A stretch of DNA of 64,000 nucleotides from BOG-908 sp963850605 (GCA_963850605.1 CAWKLX010000008.1:1-64000); one strand, 5' to 3'. Shown: positions 20,149 to 29,441, numbered from the stretch's first letter. The notes: generated by a model not told the origin, from the letters alone. Translations and numbers: made by a program.

Positions 20149-21699
20149 ATGGCGCGCGACCTCATCTTGCACATCGGCACCAGCAAGACCGGCTCCACCT
20201 CGATTCAGCGCGTGCTGTCGCGGCAGCGGCGCGAAATGCTCGCCCAAGGCATCGCCTATCCCCGCTCTCCCGGTTTCGAGCGGCACGGCTACCTGGCAAT
20301 GGCCGCCACCACCGACCGAAAACGCGTTGATAATACGGGAAAGCCGGTTTGGAAGGGCAGCAGCCCCGAAGCCCGCCTGGCACGATTCCGGACCGAGTTC
20401 GCCACCGAAATGAGTGAGCTGCCGGCCAGCGTGCACCGCGTCATCATCTCCGCCGAGCAGTTCAGCATGACGCTGCTGGACCACCAAAGCGTGCAGAACC
20501 TGCACGACTTGGTGGCGCCGCATGTAGACCGCATCCAGGTCGTGGTATGGCTGCGACGGCCGGACCAGCATTTCGCCAGCCTCTACAGCCAGATGCTGCG
20601 CTATGGCGATGCGCAGCCGCCCGGCCTGCGGCATGCAAAAGTCACACCGGCACACGGCTACGATTTCGACGGACTGCTGGACCGCTGGGCCGCGGTCTTC
20701 GGCGAGGCTTCGATCAAGCCGCAACTGTTCGAGCGTGTGCCGGGCAAGAAATTCGATGTCGTGGACGATTTCCTGGCCCTTTGCGGCCTGAAGCTGGACC
20801 CTGACGCGATCAAGGCCGCCGCTGCCGTCAATCAGGCGCTGAGCCAGGCCGCGCAGGCCGCACTCTACGAAGCAGCCGAACGCATTCGCGATGGCGGGCG
20901 CGGCAACGTATCCTCGTTGATGTGGCAGAAGCTGGTCGATGCCGCGACAGTAGCCGCGCCGGGACGCAGCTGGCAGCCGACCCGCGCCGAAGCGGCCGCA
21001 TTCTGCGCGCGGTGGGCCGACAACCACGAGGCGGTGCGCCGCCGCTGGTTTCCGCAGCGCACAAGCCTATTCAGCCAGGATTTTTCCAGCCTGCCCGAAG
21101 TGGCGCCGGTCATCGACCAGCACGCTTTGGCGACAGCGAGCCTCCGCATCGTGCTGACTCTGGGCGAAAAAGTGGTCGCCCTGCAGGACAAGATCGCGCC
21201 GGGGGCGCGACCAGGCAAGGATCTGCCCAGCCAGGACGAACGCCTGCAGCGCCTGGTCGCGCGCCGTGTCCTCATCGAGCCGGCGGACGTCGATCCGCGG
21301 CTGGACGTGCCGCCGGTCATCAACGACACCGCCCTCGTGGACGCCAGCGTCGGCATGATGCTGACGCTCGGCCGCAAGGTGGTCACGCTGGAAGACAAGC
21401 TCGCCCAGAAGCAGCTACCGGCCGTCGAGCAGGCGGGAGCCGGCGAAAAGCTGCACCGGCTTCTGTCGCGGCGCGTGATGGTGGAGCCGAACGATTTGGA
21501 TGCACGGTTGAAGCTGGCTCAGGCATTGCAGAAATCCGGCGATCTGCCGGCCGCGCGCCGCCAGGTCGATACGATCCTGTCGATCGATCCCGACCATGAA
21601 GCGGCGCTGGCCCTGGATGCCGAATTGCCACCCGCACCGCCGCAGCCGACCCATCCAGACCGCCACCGCGACCGGAAAGCCCAGCGCGCCGCCGGGTAA
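20149..21699 (+). CDS. Sulfotransferase-like protein with duplicated C-terminal module and TPR
   Basis: The N-terminus LILHIGTSKTGSTSIQRVL is a PAPS 5'-phosphosulfate-binding loop as in sulfotransferases, and RIQVVVWLRRPDQHFASLY fits the 3'-phosphate-binding region. This domain covers about residues 1-300. The rest contains a 70-residue unit repeated in tandem: LTLGEKVVALQDKI ... RRVLIEPADVDPRL, then LTLGRKVVTLEDKL ... RRVMVEPNDLDARL. It ends with one TPR-like helix pair (LKLAQALQKSGDLPAARRQ). Acceptor unknown; probably cytoplasmic. Confidence 0.7.
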   Translation: MARDLILHIGTSKTGSTSIQRVLSRQRREMLAQGIAYPRSPGFERHGYLAMAATTDRKRVDNTGKPVWKGSSPEARLARFRTEFATEMSELPASVHRVIISAEQFSMTLLDHQSVQNLHDLVAPHVDRIQVVVWLRRPDQHFASLYSQMLRYGDAQPPGLRHAKVTPAHGYDFDGLLDRWAAVFGEASIKPQLFERVPGKKFDVVDDFLALCGLKLDPDAIKAAAAVNQALSQAAQAALYEAAERIRDGGRGNVSSLMWQKLVDAATVAAPGRSWQPTRAEAAAFCARWADNHEAVRRRWFPQRTSLFSQDFSSLPEVAPVIDQHALATASLRIVLTLGEKVVALQDKIAPGARPGKDLPSQDERLQRLVARRVLIEPADVDPRLDVPPVINDTALVDASVGMMLTLGRKVVTLEDKLAQKQLPAVEQAGAGEKLHRLLSRRVMVEPNDLDARLKLAQALQKSGDLPAARRQVDTILSIDPDHEAALALDAELPPAPPQPTHPDRHRDRKAQRAAG

Positions 21700-21724
21700 C
21701 CGGGTACGCCGCCCCTCGAGCTCA

Positions 21725-21827
21725 AGCACGATCCGTTCGCATCGGCTCACGGACCACGCCCTGGCTCAATCGTTCCGGCGAGCGTTACTATCCGACCGAG
21801 CAACTCCGTTCGAACGAATGGCGCTCT
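21725..21827. repeat. Dispersed intergenic repeat, copy A
   Basis: About 103 bases that align with two other segments (26811-26912, and 56466-56632 in reverse). Shared blocks are GATCCGTTCGCATCGGCTCA, ACGGACCA, and a distal partly palindromic block around TATCCGACCGAGCAACTCCG. It fills the gap between the convergent sulfotransferase-like gene and hemW. Confidence 0.75.
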
Positions 21828-21839
21828 ACGTCCGGCCAG

Positions 21840-22997
21840 CTAGCGCAGCAAGTTAGGCAAGATGCTGTCCAGCACATTCCGGCCTGAGGCGGTCGTGACA
21901 AGGCTGTCATCGTGCCAGACCAGGTAGCCCTCGCCACGACAAGTCTCTAGACACGCCATGTCGAGCGCCTCGGCCAGCCTCACACCGGTACGTGCCTCAA
22001 ACACGCCGGCATTCACCCCCTCGCTCAGCCGCAACCCCATCAGCAGCGCCTCGCGCGCCCGGTCTCGGGCGCCCACCCGCTCCTCCGCCGTGCTGCCGTG
22101 ACCGTCCCGCTCCACGCGCCCGGCCCAGATCTCCGGCGCGCGATGGCGGCGGGTGGCGATCAGGGTTTCCGGCGTGCCGTCCAGGCGCAAGCGGCCATGC
22201 GCGCCCGGGCCGATGCCGGCATAATCGCCATAGCGCCAGTAGGCGAGGTTATGCCGGCTCTCCGCGCCTGGCCGGGCGTAGTTGGACACCTCGTAGCTGT
22301 GCAGCCCATGCGCCGCCGCGCGCTCGGCGGTAGCGTCATACAGGGCCGTGGACAGATCGTCATCCGGCAACACCAGCTCGCCGCGGCGGTGCAGCGCTTC
22401 ATAGGCGGTGCCCGGTTCGATGGTGAGCTGGTAGAGCGAGAGGTGGTCCGCCGCCAGCGCCAGCGCGCGATCCAGCTCGGCGCGCCAGCCGGCAAGCGTC
22501 TGGCCAGGGCGGGCGTAGATCAGGTCGAAGGACAGACGCGGGAACGTGGCGCGCGCCGCTTCCAGCGCGGCGATCGCCTGCGCCGCGCTATGCGCCCGGC
22601 CGAGACCTGCCAGCGCCGCGTCGTCAAGCGCCTGCACACCCAGCGACAGCCGGTTGATCCCCGCCGCCCGGAACGCCGTCAGCCGGCCAAGCTCGACGCT
22701 GGTGGGATTGGCCTCCAGCGTGATTTCCAGATCGGGTAGCGGCCGGAACAGCCCGCACGCATCCTCGATCAGCGCGGCCACCGTCTCTGGCGCCATCAGG
22801 CTGGGCGTGCCCCCGCCGAAAAAGATCGAAGCCAGCGGCCGGGCTCCCAGCCGGGCCGCCTCCCACGCAAGCTCGCGCCGCAGCGCGGCGGCGAAGCGCG
22901 CCTGCGGCAGCACGTCGCGCACATGGCTGTTGAAGTCGCAGTACGGACATTTCTGCAGGCAGAACGGCCAGTGAATGTAGAGCGCAAGCGGATCCAT
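21840..22997 (-). CDS. hemW: Radical SAM haem chaperone HemW
   Basis: The 385-residue protein starts MDPLALYIHWPF and carries the radical-SAM cluster motif CLQKCPYCDFNSH, in which CPYCDF is characteristic of HemW/coproporphyrinogen-oxidase-like proteins. It continues SIFFGGGTPSL, EANPTSVE, NRLSLGVQALDD and SYEVSNYA. HemW binds haem and delivers it to respiratory enzymes; it is distinct from HemN, which has an extra N-terminal region. ATG 22997 is used because the family begins exactly there. It is divergent from the acyltransferase. Confidence 0.92.
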   Translation of the reverse strand: MDPLALYIHWPFCLQKCPYCDFNSHVRDVLPQARFAAALRRELAWEAARLGARPLASIFFGGGTPSLMAPETVAALIEDACGLFRPLPDLEITLEANPTSVELGRLTAFRAAGINRLSLGVQALDDAALAGLGRAHSAAQAIAALEAARATFPRLSFDLIYARPGQTLAGWRAELDRALALAADHLSLYQLTIEPGTAYEALHRRGELVLPDDDLSTALYDATAERAAAHGLHSYEVSNYARPGAESRHNLAYWRYGDYAGIGPGAHGRLRLDGTPETLIATRRHRAPEIWAGRVERDGHGSTAEERVGARDRAREALLMGLRLSEGVNAGVFEARTGVRLAEALDMACLETCRGEGYLVWHDDSLVTTASGRNVLDSILPNLLR

Positions 22998-23102
22998 CCC
23001 GCATGCCTTACGCCGGATCGGGCCAGGGCGGCAGCGGGCGGCTTGCAGGCCGGCCGGCCAGATGCATAGATCGGTATCGAAACAATGTGAGGCAGAGATC
23101 CG

Positions 23103-24174
23103 GTGCCGGTCGCAGGCGGGCAGCACAACGAGATCCGAACCGTCCAGGCGCTGCGTGCCTGCGCCTGTCTGCTCGTCGTGGCCTACCATGCGCTCGATGC
23201 CTGGGGGGCGCGGCAGTCGCCGGTGCGCACCGCCAACTCGCTCTGGCCGAACGGCGCGGCCGGGGTGGACCTCTTCTTCGTCATCAGCGGCTTCGTCATG
23301 GCCACGTCGGCGGCCCGGCTGGCCGGCGGCGCCGATGCGTGGCGCTTCGCCCGCCGCCGTCTGCGCCGCGTGGCGCCGCTCTACTGGCTGATGACCGCCG
23401 CCAAGCTCGCCGCGCTGGCCGTCTCGGGCGCGGCCACCCTGCCAGGCGCGTGGCAGATAGTGGCGTCGCTCCTGTTCATCCCGGTGCGGGACGCGGCCGG
23501 CATCGTCCGGCCGGTGCTGGGTGTCGGCTGGACGTTGGACTTCGAAATGCTGTTCTACGCCCTGTTCGCAGTGGCCATCTGGCGCCGCCCGCGCGGTTCA
23601 ACGCTTCGTTTGCTCCTGCTGTGCCTGATCCCCCTGGCGCTGGCCGGTTTCTTTCGCCGCCCGGACTGGCCGGCGCCGTTCGCGCTCGCCAACGGGCTGG
23701 TCCTGGAATTCTGCCTGGGGATGGCGGTGGCGGGCTGGATGCCCGCCGGGCGCGCACACAGCATGTCGGCCGCGCTGCTCGCCTCCGGCGCGCTGCTGCT
23801 GATCCTGCCCCAGCCCGGGCCATGGCGGTTCGCGCTTTGGGGCCTGCCTGCCGCCGCGGCGCTGGCCGGCGCCGCCCGGCTGGAGCCACGGTTAGGCCCG
23901 CGCGTGCCCGCCTGGCTGCTCGGCGTGGGTGAGGCGAGTTTCGCCATCTACCTGCTGCATCCCTTCCTGGTGCCGGCGCTGGCGCGCCTGCTGCCACCGC
24001 AATCTTCGCCCGGGCTGGCGTCTCCCGGTGCTGGTCACGGCCAGCCTGCTGGTCAGCACGGCTGGCGGGATCCTGCTGCACCGCTGGGTCGACCGGCCAG
24101 TGCAGGCGCGCCTGGCCGCCTGGCCAGTTCGTCCAGCCGATGCTGCGATCGCCGCGCGGCTTGGCGCCGCCTGA
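23103..24174 (+). CDS. Acyltransferase 3 family membrane protein (single-base frameshift near 24000)
   Basis: The protein begins with the acyltransferase-3 signature RTVQALRACACLLVVAYHA, catalytic-type His in AYHA, and PNGAAGVDLFFVISGFVM, followed by about ten hydrophobic segments. After IYLLHPFLVPALARLLPP the frame breaks. Deleting one base at about 23997-24000 restores NLRPGWRLPVLVTASLLV, then GGILLHRWVDRPVQ, the normal end of the family, stopping at 24174. Such proteins O-acylate cell-surface glycans. The 3' end overlaps the convergent fliJ-like gene by about 120 bases. Confidence 0.85.
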
Positions 24175-24529
24175 CCTGCTCGTTCGCCTCGATCAGCGCA
24201 TCGACCATGTCGAGCGCGGCCCGACGCTCGATCAGACGGCCCGCGGCATCCTCACGCGCTGTCCGGCTGTCGGCGACATTCTCCTCGCGAGCCGCGAGCT
24301 GCCTGGCCGCTTCCGGCAGCCAGTTCGCAACCGCGACGGCAAGCAAGCCCGCCGGTTCATCGGCGAGCTGGGCACGTGCGGCCGCGATCTCCTGGGCCTG
24401 CCGCGCTCGAAGTCGCGCCGCCGCGTCCTCGGCTACAGCTTCTTGCGTCACGGCCAAGCCCAGCGCACGGCGTGCCTGGTCAGCCTCCAGGCGGCGCAGC
24501 CGCGCCAGCGTCGCCAAGGCGCGGCTCAC
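24053..24529 (-). CDS. fliJ: FliJ-like flagellar export chaperone/stalk protein
   Basis: The gene starts at GTG 24529, overlapping the restored fliI stop by 4 bases (GTGA). The 158-residue product is almost wholly charged coiled coil (RALATLARLRRLEADQARRA ... ERRAALDMVDALIEANEQV), the size and composition of FliJ, which links the FliI ATPase to the export gate. Sequence conservation in this family is low, so the call rests mainly on position after fliI. Its last 30 or so residues are Pro/Gly-rich and overlap the acyltransferase 3' end on the other strand. Confidence 0.7.
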   Translation of the reverse strand: MSRALATLARLRRLEADQARRALGLAVTQEAVAEDAAARLRARQAQEIAAARAQLADEPAGLLAVAVANWLPEAARQLAAREENVADSRTAREDAAGRLIERRAALDMVDALIEANEQVRRRQAARRSQHRLDELARRPGAPALAGRPSGAAGSRQPC

Positions 24530-25891
24530 GCCGCCGGACCCACGGCGGCGCGCAAGGCGGCAAAGCTTGCGGCAATGCCGGTCGCCTCGTCGCGCGATTG
24601 CCGCAGCATGGCCTCGATCCGCGGCACGGCCGCGAGCGCGCGGTCCAGCGCCGGGTCTGCGCCCGGCCGCACGGCACCGAGCCGCACCATGTCGGCCATC
24701 TCGGCATGCAGCGCCAGCATGGCGCGCGCATCCCGCAGCAAGGCGGTCTGCGTCGGATCGAGACAGCCCGAGGCCGCGCGCGACAGACGAGCGCAGCACG
24801 TCCACCGCAGGATAGCGTCCGCCCTCGCCGATACGCCGGTCCAGCACCACGTGGCCGTCCAGTATGCCGCGCACCGCGTCGGCCACCGGCTCGTCATGAT
24901 CGTCGCCCTCGACCAGCACGGTAAACAGGGCCGTAATCTGTCCCGCCGAACCGTCCGCCCGCATCGGGCCGGGCCCCGCCCGCTCGAGCAGCCGCGGCAG
25001 TTCGGCGAAGACGCTGGGCGGGTAACCGCGCGTGGCCGGCGGCTCACCCGCGGCCAGCCCGATCTCCCGCAAAGCCAGGCAGAACCGGGTGACGCTGTCC
25101 ATCATCAGCAGCACGGACAGGCCCTGGTCGCGAAAATGCTCGGCCACCGACATGGCCGCATACGCCGCCTCCCGGCGCAGCAGCGGCGGCTCGTCACCTG
25201 TGGCCACGACAACGACGGAGCGCGCCAAGCCCTCGGGACCCAGGTCGTCCTCCAGAAATTCGCGCACCTCGCGGCCGCGTTCGCCCACCAGGGCCAGCAC
25301 GGCGACATTGCAGGCGGTGTGGCGGGCCAGCATCGACAGCAGCGTGGATTTCCCGACGCCGGAACCGGCGAACAAGCCGAGCCGCTGGCCGGTCCGGCAG
25401 GTCGTGAAGCAGTTCAGCACCCGCACGCCAAGGTCGATGGGGGCGCCAAGGCGGGCCCGGGAGATGGCCGGTGGTGGCGCGGCACGGGTAGGCCTGGGAT
25501 TGCTGCCGCGGGGCAGGGGCCCGAGCCCGTCCGCCGGCGCGCCGAGCGGTGTCACCACACGGCCCAGCCAGCCGGCGCACGGCGCCAGGTCGCCACGGCG
25601 CGTTACGCGCGAGAGTGTCGTGCTCGGCAGATCCGCCCGGACCTCCGCGCCATTGCCCAAGCCCGCCGTCTGCCCGAAAGGCGCCGCCTGCAGCCCGGCA
25701 GAACCGCTCCCGATGATCTCCGCCACCACACCCGGCCCTGACCGCGGCGCGATATGGACCCGATCGCCGACCGCCAACAGCGAGGTCAGGCCGGATATAG
25801 TGACGCCAAGCGACGACACGCCACTCACCCTGCCATGCAGCGTGGCCGGTGCAATCTCGGCCAGCGCGTCGATCGCAGCAGACATGTCCAT
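24526..25891 (-). CDS. fliI: Flagellum-specific ATPase FliI (single-base frameshift near 24787)
   Basis: A type III export ATPase. It has Walker A GLFAGSGVGKSTLL, EFLEDDLGPEGLARSVVVV, Walker B LLMMDSVTRF, and AGEPPATRGYPPSVFAELPR, the motif that distinguishes FliI/SctN from F1 beta. After YPAVDVLRS an extra A at top-strand position 24787 breaks the frame. Deleting it gives LRSLSRAASGCLDP, then HAEMADMVRLGA and a normal stop at 24526, total about 454 residues. It powers flagellar protein export. It is divergent from ctrA, an arrangement common in alphaproteobacteria. Confidence 0.92.
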
Positions 25892-26075
25892 AATTAGCGA
25901 CGGGTCCCGCCAGACGACATAAAACTCGAAAAAACGTGAGAATTATCGACCAAACTTGGCCGGATTTGCGCCGAAATAGATAGTCTCTCAATAAATTTCA
26001 CAAAAACGCGAAAAAACAGTGGCACCCTACACGCCCAGGTGGTATGACTATCGTATCGAATGACAGGAGATGGCA
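25892..26075. promoter_or_regulatory. AT-rich divergent region between fliI and ctrA
   Basis: About 180 bases, clearly more AT-rich than the surroundings, with runs such as CGAAAAAACG and AATAAATTTCAC. It must carry promoters for both genes. I found neither a TTAA-N7-TTAA CtrA box nor a GANTC site by eye. The ctrA ribosome-binding site AGGAG is at 26065-26069. Confidence 0.5.
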
Positions 26076-26810
26076 ATGCGGGTCCTGCTGGTTGAAGACG
26101 ATACCAATGCGGCGCGGGCGATCACTCTGATGCTTCGCGGCCAGGGTGCGATCGTCGATCAGACCGACACCGGCGAAGAAGCACTCGAGCTTGTGCGGCA
26201 CTATGATTACGATATCGTTGTACTCGACCTGCTGCTGCCCGACATGGAAGGTTTCGAAGTCGTGCGCCGGATGCGCGCGGGCCGGGTCGAAACTCCGGTG
26301 CTGATCCTGTCCGGCTTGAACCGTCCGAACGCCAAGGTCCGCGGCTTCGGCATGGGCGCGGACGATTATATCACCAAGCCCTACGACAAGGACGAGTTGC
26401 TGGCCCGCATCCAGGCGGTCATCCGCCGCAGCAAAGGCTACAGCCAGCCGGTGCTGCGTATCGGCAACCTGCAACTTAATCTGGATAGCCGCGAGGTGCT
26501 GGCCGATAGCGCCCCGGTGCACCTGACCGGCAAGGAATACGCCATCCTCGAACTGCTCGTGCTGCGCCGCGGCATGGTCCTGACCAAGGAGGCGTTCCTC
26601 AACCACCTCTACGGTGGCATCGACGAGCCGGAGATGAAGATCATCGACGTGTTCATCTGCAAGCTGCGCAAAAAGCTGGCCCAGGCCGGCGCCGGCAACC
26701 TGATCGGCACGGTCTGGGGCCGGGGATACATGATGCGCGACCCCAACAGCCACGCGGCACTGGCCGCCGCCAGCCTGCACGATGCGGAGGCGTTCAGCGC
26801 CGCCGCCTAA
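26076..26810 (+). CDS. ctrA: Cell-cycle response regulator CtrA
   Basis: An OmpR-type regulator of 244 residues. The receiver has MRVLLVEDD, phospho-Asp in IVVLDLLLPDMEGFEV and ADDYITKPYDKDELLARI. The winged helix carries LTGKEYAILELL, LTKEAFLNHLYGG, IIDVFICKLRKKL and VWGRGYMM, which are hallmark CtrA sequences. CtrA controls division, motility and DNA replication genes in alphaproteobacteria. ATG 26076 is preferred to ATG 26070 because AGGAG at 26065-26069 abuts the earlier codon but is 6 bases from this one. fliI diverges from it. Confidence 0.95.
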   Translation: MRVLLVEDDTNAARAITLMLRGQGAIVDQTDTGEEALELVRHYDYDIVVLDLLLPDMEGFEVVRRMRAGRVETPVLILSGLNRPNAKVRGFGMGADDYITKPYDKDELLARIQAVIRRSKGYSQPVLRIGNLQLNLDSREVLADSAPVHLTGKEYAILELLVLRRGMVLTKEAFLNHLYGGIDEPEMKIIDVFICKLRKKLAQAGAGNLIGTVWGRGYMMRDPNSHAALAAASLHDAEAFSAAA

Positions 26811-26912
26811 AGCCTGATCCGTCCGCACCGGCTCACGGACCAAGCTCTACGTCATTGTTTTCGCGAGCCTCTTCATCCGATCCAACGAGTGCGTTCGATC
26901 GGATAATGCTCC
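26811..26912. repeat. Dispersed intergenic repeat, copy B
   Basis: About 102 bases aligning with copies A and C. It has TGATCCGTCCGCACCGGCTC, ACGGACCAAGCTCTA, and the distal block around ATCCGATCCAACGAGTGCG. It starts at the ctrA stop and runs into the 3' end of the convergent LytTR gene, so about the last 27 codons of that gene are repeat-derived. Confidence 0.75.
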
Positions 26913-27252
26913 AGATAGACCGGGCGGAAGGCCGCTCCCGCAACATGGCGAGCGCGGCCGGATAACGTCTGGACATCGGAACAAGAAGCCCGTTCGGCAT
27001 CATCAGCCGGTAGTCGCCAGTCCCGGTCGGCTCCACCGCTTGGACCCGATCGGGATGGACCAGCCAGCCGCGGTGCACACGCGCGAAACCATGCTGAAAC
27101 AAGGCCGCCAGCAAGCCGGACAGGGTGGCGCGCATCAGCTTCGTACAGCCATTGTCGAGGTGTATCGACACATAATTCCCAGCCGCTTCGGCGGCTATCG
27201 AGCATTCCCGGCGATTGCCGGCCGAAGGGCTCGCGCTCGTGCTCGCCACCAT
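26833..27252 (-). CDS. LytTR-type DNA-binding protein, stand-alone domain
   Basis: The 139-residue protein is mostly one LytTR domain: AAGNYVSIHLDNG, LMRATLSGLLAAL, the signature FARVHRGWLVHPDRV, and YRLMMPNGLLVPMSRRY. These domains bind DNA through beta strands and usually follow a receiver or membrane sensor; neither is present. An in-frame TAG lies 18 bases upstream of ATG 27252, so no longer form is possible as sequenced. The C-terminal tail is encoded by the dispersed repeat. It converges on ctrA. Confidence 0.8.
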   Translation of the reverse strand: MVASTSASPSAGNRRECSIAAEAAGNYVSIHLDNGCTKLMRATLSGLLAALFQHGFARVHRGWLVHPDRVQAVEPTGTGDYRLMMPNGLLVPMSRRYPAALAMLRERPSARSIWSIIRSNALVGSDEEARENNDVELGP

Positions 27253-27369
27253 GGCCGGCTGCTGGGCAAGCTACGAAGTCTGTACGCCGCACGCCCGTGC
27301 TGCAACCCGTGTTCGGACTGCGAATACGGCCGCCAGGGCAGGCTGTGCCTGTAGGCCAATGAACCTCGG

Positions 27370-27738
27370 TCAATTGCACCCCGCACTCCCCATGCTCATC
27401 ATATCCATGCCCGAAGCTGCCTGACCTGCCACCGTCTGGTAGGCGGGCGAGCAGTCGCGGGATGGCGTTATGCGCTGCGTAGGCGCCGCCGCGTCGGAGT
27501 GGAACGGCTGCGCGTCGCGCGTCTCTTCGCCATGCGGGTCGCGCTGGATGGGGGCGCGGTGGCCGGTGACCGTAATCTCCTCCCGGCCGCCAAAATCGCG
27601 CACATCCATCTGCGACCGCTCGATCCCCGCACGCGGCGGCGGCGGCACGAACCACGCCGGCGCGGCCGGGCCGGGCGGGGCGGCGCTGGCGGGCGATGCC
27701 GTCAGCATGCCCAGGCCGAGCGCGAGGGCGCGCCTCAC
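27370..27738 (-). CDS. Small secreted hypothetical protein coupled to nadK
   Basis: The 122-residue product begins with a signal peptide (MRRALALGLGMLTASPASAA) followed by Pro-rich sequence, a short EEITVTGHR strand and a Met/Gly-rich end with two Cys residues (RDCSPAY, SAGCN). I recognise no family. Its GTG start at 27738 overlaps the nadK stop as GTGA, strong evidence for translation and cotranscription. Confidence 0.6.
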   Translation of the reverse strand: MRRALALGLGMLTASPASAAPPGPAAPAWFVPPPPRAGIERSQMDVRDFGGREEITVTGHRAPIQRDPHGEETRDAQPFHSDAAAPTQRITPSRDCSPAYQTVAGQAASGMDMMSMGSAGCN

Positions 27739-28583
27739 ACGGTGAACTGTTCGGCGACGATGCGCTCCGAAAGCCCCTGTTCGGGGTCGAACAGGATGGT
27801 CGTCTTCACGCTCCGATCCTCGCTGACCGCCACCGACGCCACGTCGCGCACTTCCGTAAAATCGGCCACCGCCGAGACCGGCCGTTTGTCAGACTCCAGG
27901 ATGTCGAACAGGATATCGGCCGTGCTCGGCAGCAGCGCGCCCCGCCACCGTCGCGGCCTAAACGCGCTGATCGGCGTCAGCGGCAGCAAATTGGCCGACA
28001 GCGGCACGATCGGCCCGTGCGCTGACAAGTTGTAGGCCGTCGAGCCGGCCGGTGTCGCCACCAGCACCCCATCGCATACCAGCTCCTCCAACCTGATACG
28101 GCCATCAACGGTGATCCGTATCTTGGCCGTTTGACGAAGCTGGCGAAGCAGAGACACCTCGTTCAACGCCAGGGCTTCCTCCACCACGCCGGCGCGCGTG
28201 ATCGCGTGCATGCGGAGCGGGTGCAGCGACACGGCCTGGCTGCGGGCCAGCCTGGCCGGCAGGTCATCCTCGTGGAACGCATTCATCAAGAAGCCGACCG
28301 AGCCGCAATTCATGCCGTATACCGGCACGTCGCAAGTCAGCGTCCGGTGCAGCGTCTCCAGCATGGACCCGTCGCCGCCCAAGCAGACGACCACGTCCGC
28401 CCGGCTGAACGGCACGTCGCCGTAGCGCGCCACCAGCCGCGCCCGGCTCGCCTGCGCCAGCTCGGCGCTGGACGCCACCACACAAATCCGCCCGACCGCG
28501 CGCACCGCCGGCTCGTCGGCCAACGACTCCAGCGCGAGGTCCGTCGCAGGTCGGTCCAACGCCGCGTCAGTGCCGGAGGTCAT
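27735..28583 (-). CDS. nadK: NAD kinase
   Basis: The 282-residue protein has the NAD kinase core: VVVCLGGDGSMLETLH (the GGDG phosphate-binding motif), VYGMNCGSVGFLMN, ALNEVSLLR, and the glycine-rich DGVLVATPAGSTAYNLSA with the catalytic-site Asp. It makes NADP from NAD and ATP (or polyphosphate). It sits in a minus-strand run: amidase, 15-base gap, nadK, 4-base overlap, secreted protein. Confidence 0.95.
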   Translation of the reverse strand: MTSGTDAALDRPATDLALESLADEPAVRAVGRICVVASSAELAQASRARLVARYGDVPFSRADVVVCLGGDGSMLETLHRTLTCDVPVYGMNCGSVGFLMNAFHEDDLPARLARSQAVSLHPLRMHAITRAGVVEEALALNEVSLLRQLRQTAKIRITVDGRIRLEELVCDGVLVATPAGSTAYNLSAHGPIVPLSANLLPLTPISAFRPRRWRGALLPSTADILFDILESDKRPVSAVADFTEVRDVASVAVSEDRSVKTTILFDPEQGLSERIVAEQFTV

Positions 28584-28598
28584 GCACCGTCCAGCCTG

Positions 28599-29441
28599 TC
28601 ACGCCAGCCGCCGATGCGCCAGCATCGGCATGGCGTCACGCACCCGCGCCAGGATGCCGGCATCGAACTCGGCCGAGATCACACCCGGCTGGTCATCCAG
28701 CCGCGCCCGAACCTCCCCCCACGGATCGCAGATCAAACTATGCCCATACGTCTCGCGCGGCCTGCCCGCCGCATCCCGATGGGTGCCGGTCGTGGCCGCA
28801 GCCAGCAGCCAGCATTGCGTCTCGATCGCGCGGGCGCGCACCAGCACCTCCCAATGAGCCCGCCCGGTCTCCACGGTGAAGGCCGACGGCACCACCAGAA
28901 GGTCAGCGCCGGCGCGACGTAGCGCTAAAAAGAGCTCGCCGAAGCGGATGTCATAGCAAATGGACAATCCCAGCAGCGCCTGGCCACCTGGCCAGCTGAC
29001 AGGGCAGGTGACCACGTCGGACCCGGCGCCGAACAGGCTGCTCTCGCGATAACCCCGTCCTGCCGGGGTCACCGCATCGAACAAATGGATCTTTCGGTAG
29101 CGCGCCAGCTCTCGCCCATCCGGCCCGAACACCAGCGTCGTGTTGAACAGGGTTTCGCCCGCCCGCTCGCCGATCGAGCCGCCATGCAGGGTCACCCCGA
29201 GACGGCACGCGGTCTCGCTCAGAAAACGCCAGGCAGGCCCAGCGCCCTCCGCCGAGCCCGGCGGGGGCAAAACCTCGCTCTGGGCCAATTTCGTCGCACG
29301 GTCGCCGCCCAGGCAGCTCCACATCTCCGGCAAGCTGACCAGCGCAACACTATCGTCGATCTGGCCGAGCAGCGACCCGATCTGCGCGATGTTCTCCGCG
29401 CGGTCGGCGCCCGGGGCGCATTGCACAGCCACGAGCCGCAT
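28599..29441 (-). CDS. Carbon-nitrogen hydrolase, Nit2-like omega-amidase family
   Basis: The 280-residue nitrilase-superfamily enzyme shows the Glu-Lys-Cys triad: Glu in VSLPEMWS, Lys in RYRKIHLFDA and Cys in SICYDIRFGELF. The motif LHGGSIGE and the length fit the Nit1/Nit2 branch, which hydrolyses deaminated glutathione or omega-amides. Substrate within the branch is inferred. It directly precedes nadK on the minus strand. Confidence 0.9.
   Translation of the reverse strand: MRLVAVQCAPGADRAENIAQIGSLLGQIDDSVALVSLPEMWSCLGGDRATKLAQSEVLPPPGSAEGAGPAWRFLSETACRLGVTLHGGSIGERAGETLFNTTLVFGPDGRELARYRKIHLFDAVTPAGRGYRESSLFGAGSDVVTCPVSWPGGQALLGLSICYDIRFGELFLALRRAGADLLVVPSAFTVETGRAHWEVLVRARAIETQCWLLAAATTGTHRDAAGRPRETYGHSLICDPWGEVRARLDDQPGVISAEFDAGILARVRDAMPMLAHRRLA

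Noticed and set aside
25892..26075. CtrA box or GANTC methylation site upstream of ctrA
   Set aside because: Neither TTAA-N7-TTAA nor GANTC could be found by eye in the region.
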